From NCBI RefSeq assembly GCF_030269645.1, contig NZ_BSTR01000019.1, positions 62,001-126,000 on the forward strand: a DNA stretch of 64,000 nucleotides. Reading direction: 5' to 3'. Shown piece after piece: positions 41,129 to 51,520 of the stretch. The notes beneath the pieces were generated by a model. The model made no database searches and had not been told where the DNA came from. It worked only from the letters and a program-made list of their open reading frames with translations. Numbering within the stretch: the first letter of the stretch is position 1; each line of letters opens with the position of its first letter. This stretch comes from Actinokineospora sp. NBRC 105648. GTDB lineage: Bacteria > Actinomycetota > Actinomycetes > Mycobacteriales > Pseudonocardiaceae. Made by a program: the position numbers and the translations under genes.

Positions 41129-42337
41129 ATGCGCGAGGCAGTCATCTGCGAGCCGGTCCGCACCCCGGTGGGCCGCTTCGGCGGCGTGTTCACCGCGGTC
41201 CCGGTGACCACCCTCGCCGCCGCGGTCATCCGCGCGGTGGTCGCGCGCACCGGCATCGACCCGGCCGTCGTCGAGGACGTCGTGTTCGGACAGTGCCACC
41301 CCAACGGCGAGGCGCCCGCGCTCGGCCGGGTCGCCGCGCTCGACGCGGGCCTGCCGGTCAGCGTCCCCGGGGTGCAGGTCGACCGCCGCTGCGGCTCCGG
41401 CCTGCAGGCCGTCATCGACGCCGCGATGCGCGTGCAGACCGGTGCGAACGACGTGGTCATCGCAGGCGGCGCGGAGAACATGAGCCAGGTGGAGTTCTAC
41501 TCCGCGGCCATGCGCTGGGGCGTCAAGGGCACCGGCGTCGAGCTGCGCGACCGGCTCGCCCGCGCCCGCACCACCGCGGGCGGGGTGAACTACCCGGTCG
41601 AGGGCGGCATGGTCGAGACCGCCGAGAACCTGCGCCGCGAGTACGGCATCGGGCGCGCCGAGCAGGACGAGCTCTCGGTCCGCTCGCACCAGCGCGCGGT
41701 CGCGGCGATCGAGGCGGGCCGGTTCGCCGACGAGATCGTCCCGATCACCGTGCCGGGCAAGTCGGAGGTCGTGGTCGACCGGGACGAGCACCCGCGGCCG
41801 GACGCCAACCTGGACGCGCTGGCCAAGCTCAAGCCAATCATGGGCAGGCAGGACCCGGAGGCCACGGTCACGGCGGGCAACGCCAGCGGCCAGAACGACG
41901 GCGCCGCGGCCTGCCTGGTGACCACACCGGAGAAGGCGGCCGAACTGGGGCTGCGGCCGTTGGCGCGGCTGGTGAGCTGGGCGGTGGCGGGGGTGGGTCC
42001 CGCGACGATGGGGGTCGGGCCGGTGCCCGCTACCGCGCGCGCTTTGTCCCGGGCCGGGCTGACCTTGGCCGAGGTGGACCTGATCGAGCTGAACGAGGCC
42101 TTCGCGGCTCAGGTGCTCGCGGTCTCCCGTGAGTGGGGGCTTTCGGCTGGTGACTGGGACCGGGTCAACGTGAACGGGTCCGGGATCTCGTTGGGGCATC
42201 CGCTAGGGGCCACTGGGGGGCGGATCCTGGCCACTTTGCTGCGTGAGATGGATCGTCGGGGGGCGCGGTTCGGGCTGGAGACGATGTGCATCGGTGGGGG
42301 GCAGGGGTTGGCGGCTGTGTTCGAGCGGGTTGGTTGA
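41129..42337 (+). CDS. acetyl-CoA acetyltransferase (thiolase)
   Basis: The nucleophile Cys is in [11 protein letters not shown], the catalytic His in [16 protein letters not shown] and the second Cys in [10 protein letters not shown]. At 402 residues it is a normal degradative/biosynthetic thiolase that joins or splits acetyl-CoA units. ATG at 41129 follows GAAGGAG. The last 200 bases have visibly more T at third positions than the rest, merging into the G/T-rich tract that follows. Confidence 0.93.
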   Translation: MREAVICEPVRTPVGRFGGVFTAVPVTTLAAAVIRAVVARTGIDPAVVEDVVFGQCHPNGEAPALGRVAALDAGLPVSVPGVQVDRRCGSGLQAVIDAAMRVQTGANDVVIAGGAENMSQVEFYSAAMRWGVKGTGVELRDRLARARTTAGGVNYPVEGGMVETAENLRREYGIGRAEQDELSVRSHQRAVAAIEAGRFADEIVPITVPGKSEVVVDRDEHPRPDANLDALAKLKPIMGRQDPEATVTAGNASGQNDGAAACLVTTPEKAAELGLRPLARLVSWAVAGVGPATMGVGPVPATARALSRAGLTLAEVDLIELNEAFAAQVLAVSREWGLSAGDWDRVNVNGSGISLGHPLGATGGRILATLLREMDRRGARFGLETMCIGGGQGLAAVFERVG

Positions 42338-42432
42338 TCGCGGGGGCTTGCTGCGCTGAGTTGCTACCCGGGGGTTCCCTGTGGGCTTTTGCTACCCGGC
42401 GGTCCCTGCTTCCCCTACGCCAAGTGTGACTA

Positions 42433-42489
42433 CGGGCTGAGGGGGTGTGTCAAGGCGGGAAAGATGCCTTGACACACCCCCTCAGCCCG
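42433..42489. terminator. 24-bp perfect hairpin after the thiolase gene
   Basis: Left arm 42433-42456 and right arm 42466-42489 are exact complements over 24 bases, around a 9-base loop (GGGAAAGAT), followed by TGTTTG. This is much longer than the other hairpins here. It is a strong terminator for the thiolase gene and could serve both strands. Confidence 0.85.
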
Positions 42490-42768
42490 TGTTTGGGCTG
42501 CGTATGGGATGCAGGGGGCGGGGTGGTCAGCGGGGTGGGTTGGGTGGCCGGGCTGGGGTTGTGGGGGTGGTTGGGCAGGGCGGGGTCTCGTCGGTGGGGG
42601 AGTTGGGGGATTGGGCTGCGGGCTGGGGGCTGGGGGCTGGGCGGCCAAGGTGGGGCCGGGCTGCAGTAGGTGGTGAGGGGACTGGACTGGGGACCGGTCA
42701 GATGCGGGGGCGGTGCACTGGTGGCTGGAAGCTGGTGGGTGGGTAGCCAGTCGCCGGAGAAGTGGCTG
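42490..42768 (+). other. G/T-rich asymmetric tract without a gene
   Basis: About 280 bases in which the plus strand is almost wholly G and T with many runs of three to five G (for example GGGGG at several points), between the hairpin and the MmcQ/YjbR gene. Frames that stay open are low-complexity Gly/Trp/Leu and look non-coding. The runs could form G-quadruplexes on the plus strand. Confidence 0.7.
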
Positions 42769-43110
42769 TTAGCTCGCGTCTAGCTCGTCTCGTAGCTTCT
42801 GCGGTGCCCGGGCTCGCCAAGCGTCCAGGAGGACGTCGGCGAGGCTGTCGGGGTCCAAGGTGTTCAGCCTGACCAGCACCGAGGCGTAGCCGTCGTAGTG
42901 CGGGGTGGTGAAGTAGCGGTCCGGGTCCTCGGCGATCAGTGCCAGCTTCTCCGACTCGTCGGCGCAGAAGGCGACCAGGGTCTCGCCGTCCTCCTTGATC
43001 CGGGCGAAGAGCTTGTCCCGGACGCGGAAGCCCGGTGTGCCGTAAGAGCGCTTCTCGGTCGTGCCCGGCAGGGCCAGTGCTGCTGTTCGGACGTCGTCCT
43101 CGGTCACCAT
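42769..43110 (-). CDS. MmcQ/YjbR-family protein
   Basis: The 113-residue protein has the YjbR pattern: [32 protein letters not shown] near the start and [19 protein letters not shown] toward the end, a small CyaY-like fold linked to DNA binding. ATG at 43110 is taken rather than the upstream start at 43170. It is divergent from rimO. Confidence 0.88.
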   Translation of the reverse strand: MVTEDDVRTAALALPGTTEKRSYGTPGFRVRDKLFARIKEDGETLVAFCADESEKLALIAEDPDRYFTTPHYDGYASVLVRLNTLDPDSLADVLLDAWRARAPQKLRDELDAS

Positions 43111-43178
43111 GGGGTCATCTTCGGCCGGCTCGGGTGAGCCCACCAGCGCTCGGGTCCAACCGCCGGACACCTGGCGGT

Positions 43179-43184
43179 TACCCT
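43179..43184 (+). promoter_or_regulatory. -10 hexamer of rimO
   Basis: TACCCT lies seven bases before the GTG of rimO and no ribosome site is visible, so a leaderless transcript is likely. Confidence 0.4.
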
Positions 43185-43190
43185 TTGACC

Positions 43191-44642
43191 GTGCCTTCCC
43201 CGACGTCCAGCCCGTCCAGCTCCCGCCGTGTCGCCATGCTCACGCTCGGCTGCGCCCGCAACGAGGTCGACTCCGAGGAGCTGGCGGGCAGGTTGTCCGG
43301 CGGCGGTTGGGAGCTGGTCGACCTCGACCAGGCCGCGCCCGACGTGATCGTGGTCAACACCTGCGGGTTCGTCGAGTCGGCCAAGAAGGACTCGGTGGAC
43401 ATGCTGTTGGCGGCGGCCGACACCGGGGCCAAGGTCGTCGCGGTGGGGTGCATGGCGGAGCGGTACGGCGCGGAGCTGGCCGAGAGCCTGCCCGAGGCGA
43501 GCGCGGTGCTCGGCTTCGACCACTACCCCGACCTGGCCGAGCGGCTCGGCGAGGTGGTCGCGGGGGCGACCATCGCCTCGCACGTGCCGGTCGACCGGCG
43601 CACGCTGCTGCCGATCTCCCCGGTCGAGCGGCGCGACACCGACGTCACCGTCCCGGGCCACGCCTGGGGGCCCACCGTGGCCCGCAAGCGGCTCGACGAC
43701 GGACCGGTGGCCTCGCTCAAGATCGCTTCGGGGTGTGACCGGCGCTGCTCGTTCTGCGCCATCCCGTCCTTCCGGGGCTCGTTCGTCTCCCGGCACCCCG
43801 ACGAGATCGTCGCCGAGGGGGTCTGGCTGGCGGGGCAGGGCGCCCGCGAGGTGGTGCTGGTCAGCGAGAACTCCACCTCCTACGGCAAGGACCTCGGCCG
43901 CGAGCACGCGGGCCAGGGCGCGCTGGAGGCGGTGATCACCCGGCTGGCGGCCATCCCGGGGATCGACCGGGTCCGCGTGTCCTACCTGCAGCCCGCCGAG
44001 ACCCGCCCCAACCTGGTGCGCGCGATCGCCACCACCCCGGGGGTGGCCGACTACTTCGACATGTCCTTCCAGCACGCCAGCGAGCCGGTGCTGCGCCGGA
44101 TGCGGCGGTTCGGCAACACCGAGTCCTTCCTCGGGCTGGTCGAGCAGATCCGGGCGCACTCGCCCGGCGCGGGCATCCGGAGCAACGTGATCGTCGGGTT
44201 CCCGGGCGAGACCGAGGACGACGTCGACGAGCTCGCCCGCTTCCTGACCGGCGCCAAGCTCGACGCGGTCGGGGTGTTCGGCTACTCCGACGAGGACGGC
44301 ACCGAGGCCGAGGGCCTCGACGGCAAGCTCGACGCCGACACCATCGGCGCCCGGGTCGCCCGGATCTCCCAGCTCGCCGAGGAGCTCACCGCCCAGCGCG
44401 CCGAGGACCGGATCGGTTCGGAGGTGGTGGTGCTGGTCGAGCGCGCCGAGTCCGAGGACGAGGACTGCGTCGGCCGCGCCGCCCACCAGGCGCCCGAGGT
44501 CGACGGGGAGTGCGTGGTCCTCGACGGCGAGAAGTACGAGGTCGGTGACTTGGTACGGGCCCGGGTGGTCGACACCGAGGGTGTCGACCTGGTCGTCGAG
44601 GCCATCGAGGTGCTGCCCCGCGTGGAACCGGGGTCGCAATGA
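43191..44642 (+). CDS. rimO: ribosomal protein S12 methylthiotransferase RimO
   Basis: An N-terminal UPF0004 domain ([15 protein letters not shown] with three spaced Cys), a radical-SAM domain with [15 protein letters not shown], and a C-terminal TRAM domain mark RimO, which methylthiolates an aspartate of ribosomal protein S12. The gene overlaps pgsA by four bases (ATGA), forming an operon with pgsA and cinA. Confidence 0.94.
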   Translation: MPSPTSSPSSSRRVAMLTLGCARNEVDSEELAGRLSGGGWELVDLDQAAPDVIVVNTCGFVESAKKDSVDMLLAAADTGAKVVAVGCMAERYGAELAESLPEASAVLGFDHYPDLAERLGEVVAGATIASHVPVDRRTLLPISPVERRDTDVTVPGHAWGPTVARKRLDDGPVASLKIASGCDRRCSFCAIPSFRGSFVSRHPDEIVAEGVWLAGQGAREVVLVSENSTSYGKDLGREHAGQGALEAVITRLAAIPGIDRVRVSYLQPAETRPNLVRAIATTPGVADYFDMSFQHASEPVLRRMRRFGNTESFLGLVEQIRAHSPGAGIRSNVIVGFPGETEDDVDELARFLTGAKLDAVGVFGYSDEDGTEAEGLDGKLDADTIGARVARISQLAEELTAQRAEDRIGSEVVVLVERAESEDEDCVGRAAHQAPEVDGECVVLDGEKYEVGDLVRARVVDTEGVDLVVEAIEVLPRVEPGSQ

Positions 44643-45373
44643 GCTCGGCGGCGACCGGTGGACCCGGTGAGACCGTCGGCGACGAGGGCTGCGTCCCGGC
44701 CCCGGCCACCGGCGAGCTGCCACCGGTGCGCGCGGTGCCCGCCCAGGCCACCGCGCACCCCCAGGCCGCCGTGGAACCCGGTCACCCGGTCCTGCCGGAG
44801 CCGACCGAGGTGCCGCTGCTGAACGTGGCGAACCTGCTCACCCTGTCCCGCCTGGTCCTGGTCCCGGTCTTCCTGGCCGCGCTGTTCGCCGGGGACGGCA
44901 CCGACACCACGTGGCGGCTGATCGCGTTCGCGGTGTTCGCGGTCGCCTCGATCACCGACCACGTGGACGGGTGGCTGGCCCGCAAGCACGGCCTGATCAC
45001 CGATTTCGGCAAGATCGTCGACCCGATCGCGGACAAGGCGCTCACCGGTGCCGCCCTGGTCGGGCTGAGCGTGCTCGGCGAGCTGCCCTGGTGGATCACG
45101 CTGGTGATCGCCGCCCGCGAGGTCGGGGTGACCCTGCTGCGGTTCTGGGTCATCCGGCACGGGGTGATCCCGGCCAGCCGCGGCGGCAAGCTCAAGACCC
45201 TCACCCAGGTCTTCGCCATCGGCCTGTTCCTGCTGCCGCTGCCCTCGTGGCTCACGCCGTTCTCCTGGACGATGATGGGCGCGGCCGTGGTGCTCACCGT
45301 GGTCACCGGCGTGGACTACGTGATCCGCGCCATCCGGCTGCGTGCCCGGGGCCTGCGCGCCGTCCCCCAGTGA
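44639..45373 (+). CDS. pgsA: CDP-diacylglycerol-glycerol-3-phosphate 3-phosphatidyltransferase
   Basis: The CDP-alcohol phosphatidyltransferase motif is [27 protein letters not shown] with four conserved Asp. Several helices follow, and residues 1-60 are an Ala/Pro/Glu-rich extension. It makes phosphatidylglycerophosphate in the membrane. In mycobacteria the same gene precedes clgR. Confidence 0.93.
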   Translation: MSSAATGGPGETVGDEGCVPAPATGELPPVRAVPAQATAHPQAAVEPGHPVLPEPTEVPLLNVANLLTLSRLVLVPVFLAALFAGDGTDTTWRLIAFAVFAVASITDHVDGWLARKHGLITDFGKIVDPIADKALTGAALVGLSVLGELPWWITLVIAAREVGVTLLRFWVIRHGVIPASRGGKLKTLTQVFAIGLFLLPLPSWLTPFSWTMMGAAVVLTVVTGVDYVIRAIRLRARGLRAVPQ

Positions 45374-45891
45374 CTGCAGAGCCCCTCGTGAGCGGTTTGC
45401 TCACCGGGTTGCCCGCCGAGCAGCTCACCGCCGTGGTCGCGGCCCTGCGCGCACGAGGCGAGACCGTCGCTACCGCCGAGTCCCTGACCGCTGGTCTCCT
45501 CACCGCCGCCCTCACGAGCGTCCCCGGCTCCAGTGCCGTCGTGCGCGGGGGAGTGGTCGTCTACGCCACCGAGCTCAAGACCAGCCTGGCAGGCGTACCC
45601 GAGACCCTCTTGGCCGAGCGAGGTCCGGTAGACGCCGAAGTTGCCGTAGCGTTGGCCGAGGGCGCCCGTGACCGTTGCGGCGCGTCCATCGGGATCGGAC
45701 TGACCGGCGTCGCGGGTCCTGATCCACAGGACGGTAAGCCGGTCGGCACTGTCTACGTCGCCTTGGCCGGTCCACGGGGAGTCCGGTCGGTAGCGTTGAC
45801 GGAGCCCGGTAGCCGCGAGTCGGTTCGGGCGGGCGCGGTGCGTGCGGCCCTTCAGCTGCTCGCCCACGACCTGGGTACGCTCGACGGGTGA
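45370..45891 (+). CDS. CinA-family nicotinamide-nucleotide amidohydrolase
   Basis: The C-terminal CinA domain is alone here (173 residues): VATAESLTAGLLTAALTSVPGSSAVVRGGVVVYATELK, IGIGLTGVAGPDPQDGKPVGTVYVAL. It deamidates nicotinamide mononucleotide in NAD salvage. The usual AESCTGG is AESLTAG, so the active-site Cys is absent. GTG at 45370 overlaps the pgsA stop. It precedes clgR by 244 bases with an ECF promoter between. Confidence 0.88.
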   Translation: MTAEPLVSGLLTGLPAEQLTAVVAALRARGETVATAESLTAGLLTAALTSVPGSSAVVRGGVVVYATELKTSLAGVPETLLAERGPVDAEVAVALAEGARDRCGASIGIGLTGVAGPDPQDGKPVGTVYVALAGPRGVRSVALTEPGSRESVRAGAVRAALQLLAHDLGTLDG

Positions 45892-45955
45892 GCCCGATGT
45901 CACCGTCAGTACCCGAGTGCGCGTACCGCGCGCGGGTCGGGTGCGGTGCGTACCG

Positions 45956-45981
45956 GGAACATCCCGCCAGTCCCACTCGTT
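45956..45981 (+). promoter_or_regulatory. ECF-type promoter upstream of clgR
   Basis: GGAAC (45956-45960), a 17-base spacer and CGTT (45978-45981) match the promoter pattern of SigE/SigH-type ECF sigma factors (GGAAC-N16/17-CGTT). A matching element lies before pspA with the same spacing. Confidence 0.55.
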
Positions 45982-46135
45982 CGCTCTTGGCGGATTACCC
46001 GGGAAGTCGCTGCGCCGTGTCAGTGCCTCTCGGTAACGTTGTCACTGTGACGGCCACGCGCGGTCCCCGCTCAGGCTCCTGCTCTCGGGCGGGAGCGGCG
46101 CGCGGACCGGCCCCGTCGAGGAAGGGAGGTGCGCG

Positions 46136-46576
46136 ATGACCGTGCTGTTGCGCGAGGCGATCGGTGATCGGCTCCGACACGCCCGCACCAACCAGCAGCG
46201 CACGCTGCGCGAGGTCTCCCGTTCGGCCCGGGTCAGCCTGGGCTACCTCTCCGAGGTCGAACGCGGGCGCAAGGAGGCCTCCAGCGAGCTTCTGGCCGCG
46301 ATCTGCGACGCCCTGGAGCTGCCGCTCTCCGAGCTGCTCTACCACGTCGCCTCCGACATCGGCGCGCTCACCTCGGTGGAGAGCGTGGTCCCCGACCCGG
46401 TCGAGGCCGCCGACGGCAGGCGCGAGCCCGCCCCGCGCGCCGGGGTCGAGGGCGGCAGGCTGGTGCCCGCGGTGGTCGGGGAGAACCTGGCCGACCTGCG
46501 CATCCAGCCGGTGCTGACGCACCGCATCGACACCACCCTCAAGACCACCAGGGCGGGCGCGGTGTTCGCCGCCTGA
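46136..46576 (+). CDS. clgR: ClgR-type transcriptional regulator
   Basis: The 146-residue protein has a helix-turn-helix of the Cro/C1 type ([47 protein letters not shown]) and ends in Ala-Ala, the tail that makes ClgR a Clp substrate. ClgR activates clp and pspA genes on envelope stress. ATG at 46136 follows AAGGGAGG. It is directly upstream of pspA, as in M. tuberculosis. Confidence 0.9.
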   Translation: MTVLLREAIGDRLRHARTNQQRTLREVSRSARVSLGYLSEVERGRKEASSELLAAICDALELPLSELLYHVASDIGALTSVESVVPDPVEAADGRREPAPRAGVEGGRLVPAVVGENLADLRIQPVLTHRIDTTLKTTRAGAVFAA

Positions 46577-46780
46577 CCTGCTCGGCGCCCAGTTCGCACG
46601 GTCCGGTCGCCCGGGGTCATGTCCGCATGGCCCCGGGCGGTCGCGCGTCCGGGCACCGCGCCAAGCTGACCGGGGTCCGGGATGACCCCGAAGGGCGGTC
46701 CGGTTCCTCAGGGCCGATATCGGAGTGATCCCTGATTTCTGCCGGGTCCGGTGGAACAGCGCGGACGCACCTGACACGAT

Positions 46781-46806
46781 GGAACCCACAGCGGTGCCGG
46801 GGCGTT
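46781..46806 (+). promoter_or_regulatory. ECF-type promoter upstream of pspA
   Basis: GGAAC (46781-46785), a 17-base spacer and CGTT (46803-46806), the same arrangement as before clgR. It is about 70 bases upstream of the pspA ATG in the 301-base gap 46577-46877; the rest of that gap shows nothing clear. Confidence 0.55.
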
Positions 46807-46877
46807 GCCGTTTCGTCGGTGTGCGTGGCAGCGATGGGTCCAGTGACCGGCACAGGGAAAGAAGGCAGGCGGAGGAG

Positions 46878-47720
46878 ATGGCCAACCCGTTCGTGAAGTT
46901 CTGGAAGTACCTGATGGCGTCGTTCTCGTCGAAGATCGACGAGCACGCCGACCCCAAGGTGCAGATCCAGCAGGCCATCGAGGAGGCCCAGCGCCAGCAC
47001 CAGGCCCTCTCGCAGCAGGCCGCCGCGGTGATCGGCAACCAGCGCCAGCTCGAGATGAAGCTCAACCGCCAGCTCGGCGACGTGGAGAAGCTGCAGGCCT
47101 CCGCCCGCCAGGCGCTGGTGCTCGCCGACGAGGCCCGGGCCAAGGGTGACGAGCAGAAGGCCACCCAGTTCGAGAACGCCGCGAGCAGCTTCGCCACCCA
47201 GCTGGTCACCGCCGAGCAGGGCATCGAAGACCTCAAGACGCTGCACGACCAGGCGCTGCAGGCCGCGGGCCAGGCCAAGCAGGCCGTCGAGCGCAACGCG
47301 ATGGTGCTGCAGAACAAGCTGGCCGAGCGCACCAAGCTGCTCAGCCAGCTCGAGCAGGCCAAGATGCAGGAGCAGGTCTCCCGCTCGCTCAACCAGATGA
47401 GCGAGCTGGCCGCGCCGGGCAACACCCCCTCGCTGGAGGAGGTCCGCGACAAGATCGAGAAGCGGTACACCACCGCGCTCGGGTCCGCGGAGCTGGCGCA
47501 GAACTCGGTGCAGGGCCGGATGATGGAGGTCCAGGTCTCCACCACCGAGCTCGCCGGCCGGTCCCGGCTCGACCAGATCCGCGCCTCGATGGGCGGCGGC
47601 CAGGTCGCGGGCCAGGTCACCAGCGGCGCCACCCCGGCGGCCGCGCCGAGCAACATCCAGGCCGAGATCCAGCAGCGGGTGGCCAAGGAACAGCAGGCCA
47701 ACCCCCAGGCGGGCGCGTAG
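46878..47720 (+). CDS. pspA: phage shock protein A
   Basis: The 280-residue protein is almost all coiled coil: [35 protein letters not shown] at the membrane-binding N-terminus, then long heptad-rich helices, and a short disordered tail. PspA/35-kDa-antigen proteins guard membrane integrity. GGAGGAG lies before the ATG. It is followed by the PspM-like membrane protein. Confidence 0.95.
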   Translation: MANPFVKFWKYLMASFSSKIDEHADPKVQIQQAIEEAQRQHQALSQQAAAVIGNQRQLEMKLNRQLGDVEKLQASARQALVLADEARAKGDEQKATQFENAASSFATQLVTAEQGIEDLKTLHDQALQAAGQAKQAVERNAMVLQNKLAERTKLLSQLEQAKMQEQVSRSLNQMSELAAPGNTPSLEEVRDKIEKRYTTALGSAELAQNSVQGRMMEVQVSTTELAGRSRLDQIRASMGGGQVAGQVTSGATPAAAPSNIQAEIQQRVAKEQQANPQAGA

Positions 47721-47732
47721 AAGCAGGCAGCG

Positions 47733-48512
47733 ATGGGGCCGCGGCGGCACGAGCTGATCAAGATCGGCGGTGAGCTGGTCACCCAGCACCTCCGCGGTCC
47801 CTACGCCGAACAGGTGCGCAACGCCCTGTCCGGCTGGCGCGACCCGCGCGCCAAGGCGCTGCGCCGCAGGCGCAAGGCGGTCCGGCGCACCAAGCTGTGG
47901 GCGGGCACCGGCGTCACCACCGGCGCGGGCGCGGTGGTGGTCGACGTCGCCGTGGCCAACCCCGGCGGGGGCGTCGCTGTCCTGATCGGCGCGGCCGTGG
48001 TCTCCGGGGTCGCCGCCATCTCCTCCGGCGTCAGCACGTGGCGGCTGCACCGCGAGCCGCTGCCCGAGCCGGTCGCCGCCCCGGTCGCGCTGCCCGGCCG
48101 CGGGTCGGCCGCCCGGGAGCCGATGCGCAGGCTCACCGAGGCCGAGGACACCCTGCGCGAGGCCCTCACCCAGCTCTCCCGCGCGGCCCTGGTGCCGCCG
48201 GACGCGGTCACCGAGGCCCGGGAGACCGGTGCCGAGGCCGCCACCGCGCTGCGCGCCGTCGCGGCCCGTCTGCAGGTCGTGGAGCGGGCCCGCGAGCACG
48301 CCCCGCCGCTGGAGCGCGGCCACCTCACCGAGAGCGTCCGGCGGCTGGCCGCCCAGGTCGACGAGGGCCTCGACGGCTACGGCGCCCTGGTCGCCGCCGC
48401 CGCGCACGCGCTGGCCGCCAGTTCCACCGCGGCACCGACGCACGCCCTCACCGACGCGACCGACCGCCTGGCCGCGCTCGCCTCGGCCCTGCGCGACCTG
48501 ACCCAGCCCTGA
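47733..48512 (+). CDS. PspM-like membrane protein
   Basis: After pspA by 12 bases comes a 259-residue protein with a basic N-terminal part (MGPRRHELIKIGGELVTQHL ... RRRRKAVRRTKLW) and a hydrophobic hairpin (about 55-105), then helical Ala-rich segments. Position and layout match Rv2743c (PspM), which anchors PspA in mycobacteria. Its last codons run into a degenerate 10-11-base tandem repeat. Confidence 0.8.
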   Translation: MGPRRHELIKIGGELVTQHLRGPYAEQVRNALSGWRDPRAKALRRRRKAVRRTKLWAGTGVTTGAGAVVVDVAVANPGGGVAVLIGAAVVSGVAAISSGVSTWRLHREPLPEPVAAPVALPGRGSAAREPMRRLTEAEDTLREALTQLSRAALVPPDAVTEARETGAEAATALRAVAARLQVVERAREHAPPLERGHLTESVRRLAAQVDEGLDGYGALVAAAAHALAASSTAAPTHALTDATDRLAALASALRDLTQP

Positions 48513-48611
48513 CCAGCATTGACCGGCGTCGACCCAGCACGGACCGGTGCCGACCCGGCGCTGATCCCGCGCTGACCTGGCGCTGACCCCACTGTGACCC
48601 GGCGCTGACCG
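48503..48611 (+). repeat. degenerate 10-11-bp tandem repeat
   Basis: About ten units of the form (C/G)GGCGCTGACC, 10 or 11 bases each and all ending in GACC or GATC, start in the last codons of the PspM-like gene and run to 48611. The later units (CGGCGCTGATC, CCGCGCTGACC, TGGCGCTGACC, CGGCGCTGACC) are closest to each other. 48612-48797 holds no gene that I can see. Confidence 0.7.
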
Positions 48612-48797
48612 TGGGCCGCCATCCGGCTAAATCCCGGTACCGGCAGTAGCGTTGCGGGATCCCCGGCCGACACATCTGGCATCCGTCCTGTCCGGCGGTC
48701 ATTCACCCGTCCGTGACCGAGTTCACGGCCGAAGGCGCGTCATGAGCACGCAACGTAGACGTGTCTCCGGTGACAGAGCCCGCGAGAGGAGCACGCG

Positions 48798-49019
48798 ATG
48801 GACGACGTGACCACCTGCAGTCACCTCCGCCAGGTTGTAACCGCCCGGGTCGCCGCGATGGCCGACTACGAGGACGAGTTCTGGGCCATCGCCGACGGCT
48901 GCGGGGTCGACCGCGCCCGGGCGGGCCACATGCTCGACATCGCCGTCGACTGGATCGGCGCGGGCCGCGCCGAGTCGGCCGACCCGTACGCGCTCGCCCT
49001 TTCCTGGATGCCCAGCTGA
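48798..49019 (+). CDS. hypothetical protein, 73 aa
   Basis: ATG at 48798 follows GAGAGGAG and encodes a 73-residue helical, acidic protein with two Cys (TTCSHLRQ, DGCGVD). No family is recognised. It stands alone between the psp operon and a permease gene. Confidence 0.6.
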   Translation: MDDVTTCSHLRQVVTARVAAMADYEDEFWAIADGCGVDRARAGHMLDIAVDWIGAGRAESADPYALALSWMPS

Positions 49020-49181
49020 CCTCGGTCACCCGAGGTGACGGTTTCGCCCCGCCGGCGCGCCGGAGGCGGCAACCACTAGGGCATCCGTGTGAACATCACG
49101 GTGTCGTATCGACTGATCGACTACGTGCTGTGGCACCATGCACGGCAGCAAGCCGGGGCTCACGGGCGGGTGGAGGCGGCG

Positions 49182-50471
49182 TTGACGTTGTGGTCCGTGC
49201 ACGGCGACGGCCGCCGTGTCCGCGACGGCGCGGTCGTCGCCCCGAACGAGCGGCTGAGCTGGCCGTTGACGATCGGGCTCGGCGTCCAGCACGTGGCCGC
49301 GATGTTCAGCGCCACGGTGCTCGTGCCCACCCTCACGCACTTCCCGGTCAGCACCACGCTGCTGTTCTCCGGGGTGGGCACACTGCTCTTCCTGGTGATC
49401 ACCCGCAACCGGATCCCCAGCTACCTCGGCTCCTCGTTCGCCTTCATCGCCCCGCTGACCGCCGCGGCCAACTACGGCATGGCCACCCAGCTGGGCGCGG
49501 TGCTGGTGGCCGGGCTGCTGCTGATGGGCGTGGGCGTGGCGGTCAAGGCGCTGGGGGTGCGGCTGCTGGAGTCGGTCATGCCGCCGGTGGTCACCGGCGC
49601 GGTGATCGTGCTGGTCGGGCTGAACCTGGCGCCGACGGCCACCCGGTCCTTCGCCGCGCAGCCGCTGATCGCGCTGCTCACCCTGTCGGTGATCGTCTTC
49701 TGCGCGGTCGTCCCGCACGGGCTGCTGTCCCGGGTGTCGGTGCTCGCCGGGATCGCCGTCGGCTGGCTGGTCGCGGCCCTGGCGGGCGTGCTCGACCAGA
49801 GCAGGCTCGCCGCGCTGGGCAACGCCGCCTGGTTCGGGCTGCCGGAGTTCCACGCCCCGGTCGTGCGGCCCACGGTGATCCTGCTGGTCATCCCGGTGGT
49901 GATCGTGCTGGTCGCGGAGAACGTCGGGCACGTCAAGGCGGTCGCCGCGATCACCGGCCGCGACCTCGACGGCAGCGTGGGCGACTCGCTGATCGCCGAC
50001 GGCCTGGCCACCGCGCTGGCGGGCTCGGGCGGCGGCTCGGGCACCACGACCTACGCGGAGAACATCGGCGTTATGGCCGCCACCCGGGTGTACTCCACCG
50101 CCGCCTACGCCGTGGCCGGGATCACCGCGGTGGTGCTGTCGCTGTGCCCGAAGTTCGGTGCCCTGGTCAACACCATCCCCGACGGCGTCCTGGGCGGTGC
50201 CACGATCCTGCTCTACGGCATGATCGCGCTGGTCGGCGTGCGGATCTGGCTGGCCGACCGGGTCGACTTCGGCGACCCGGTGAACCTCACCGTGGTGGCC
50301 GTGGCGATCGTCGCCGGGGTGGGCGACCTCAAGATCGCCATCGGCGGGATGACCGTCGGCGGTATCGCCTGGGGCTCGATGACCGTGGTGGTGCTCTACC
50401 CGCTGCTGCGCTGGGTGCGGCTGCGCCGCGACGGCGGCGGCGAGGTCACCGGGCGGCGACCGCGCGGTTGA
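49182..50471 (+). CDS. nucleobase:cation symporter (uracil/xanthine permease)
   Basis: About 12-14 hydrophobic helices and the NCS2 motifs [35 protein letters not shown] and [22 protein letters not shown] identify a uracil/xanthine permease that imports bases with H+ or Na+. TTG at 49182 is chosen for GGAGG (49172-49176); a longer start at 49089 is possible but adds a non-conserved region. It overlaps the convergent pyrD gene, a fitting neighbour in pyrimidine supply. Confidence 0.93.
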   Translation: MTLWSVHGDGRRVRDGAVVAPNERLSWPLTIGLGVQHVAAMFSATVLVPTLTHFPVSTTLLFSGVGTLLFLVITRNRIPSYLGSSFAFIAPLTAAANYGMATQLGAVLVAGLLLMGVGVAVKALGVRLLESVMPPVVTGAVIVLVGLNLAPTATRSFAAQPLIALLTLSVIVFCAVVPHGLLSRVSVLAGIAVGWLVAALAGVLDQSRLAALGNAAWFGLPEFHAPVVRPTVILLVIPVVIVLVAENVGHVKAVAAITGRDLDGSVGDSLIADGLATALAGSGGGSGTTTYAENIGVMAATRVYSTAAYAVAGITAVVLSLCPKFGALVNTIPDGVLGGATILLYGMIALVGVRIWLADRVDFGDPVNLTVVAVAIVAGVGDLKIAIGGMTVGGIAWGSMTVVVLYPLLRWVRLRRDGGGEVTGRRPRG

Positions 50472-51489
50472 TCCGGCGCACCAGCGGCGGGCCCTCGAAG
50501 ACGAAGCCGGTGTAGAGCTGGACCAGGCTCGCGCCCGCGTCGAGCATCCGCAGCGCCCCGTCCGCGTCGAAGATCCCGCCGACGCCGATGATCGGCAGCC
50601 TGCCACCGGTCTCCTTGGCCACGAACGCCACCACGTCCCGGGCCCGGTCGGCCAGCGGCCGCCCGCTGAGCCCGCCCGCCTCGGCACCGGTGGCGGTGTC
50701 GGCGGCGGCCAGGCCGTCGCGACCGAGCGTGGTGTTGGTGGCGATCACGCCCGCGACCTGGTGGTCGGCGCACACCTGGAGCACCTCCGCGATCGCCCGG
50801 TCGGTCAGGTCCGGGGCGATCTTGACCAGCAGCGGCCGGGGCGGGCCGCCGCCCGCGAGGATCACCGACTCCCGGTGCAGCTCGCTGACCAGCGCGTCGA
50901 GCGCGGCGGCGTCCTGCAGGCCGCGCAGGCCCGGGGTGTTCGGCGAGCTGACGTTGATCGCGAAGTAGTCGCCGTGCGCGTAGAGCGCGCGCAGCGAGTG
51001 CCGGTAGTCGGCGACTGCCTCCTCGACCGGGGTGACCTTCGACTTGCCGATGCTGATGCCCAGCGGCACGCCGACCGGGCCCAGCCCGCGCAGCCGGGCC
51101 GCCAGCGCCTCCGCCCCGGCGTTGTTGAAGCCCATCCGGTTGATGATCGCCTCGCTCGCGGGCAGCCGGAACAGCCGCGGCGCCGGGTTGCCCGGCTGCG
51201 GGTGCCGGGTGACCGTGCCCACCTCGACGAAGCCGAAGCCCAGCGCGGGCCACGCGCGCAGCGCCCGGCCGTCCTTGTCCATCCCGGCCGCCAGCCCGAC
51301 CACCCCGGGGAACGACACCCCGAACACCGTGTGCCGCTCGCGGGTGCCGAACACCCGGCGCAACCCGGACACCGCGGGACGAACCCGGGCGAGCCGGGTC
51401 AGCCCGGCCATGGTGCGCTCGTGGGCGACCTCGGGGTCACCCCCGCCGAGGGAGAACAGGGCACGCCGGAGGAGCTGCTTGTAGGCCAC
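50446..51489 (-). CDS. pyrD: dihydroorotate dehydrogenase (quinone), class 2
   Basis: The 347-residue FMN barrel has the class 2 N-terminal membrane helix, the catalytic Ser in [24 protein letters not shown], and [27 protein letters not shown]. It oxidises dihydroorotate to orotate with quinone in pyrimidine synthesis. ATG at 51489. It overlaps the permease by 26 bases tail to tail. Confidence 0.95.
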   Translation of the reverse strand: MAYKQLLRRALFSLGGGDPEVAHERTMAGLTRLARVRPAVSGLRRVFGTRERHTVFGVSFPGVVGLAAGMDKDGRALRAWPALGFGFVEVGTVTRHPQPGNPAPRLFRLPASEAIINRMGFNNAGAEALAARLRGLGPVGVPLGISIGKSKVTPVEEAVADYRHSLRALYAHGDYFAINVSSPNTPGLRGLQDAAALDALVSELHRESVILAGGGPPRPLLVKIAPDLTDRAIAEVLQVCADHQVAGVIATNTTLGRDGLAAADTATGAEAGGLSGRPLADRARDVVAFVAKETGGRLPIIGVGGIFDADGALRMLDAGASLVQLYTGFVFEGPPLVRRINRAVAAR

Positions 51490-51520
51490 CGCGTCATCGT
51501 GTCACCCGCCCCGGTGGACC

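Noticed and set aside
42445-42746. Open frames of 74 and 99 codons in the G-rich tract.
   Set aside because: Translation is Gly/Trp/Leu/Arg low complexity, there is no ribosome site, and both frames stay open only because the strand lacks A and C.
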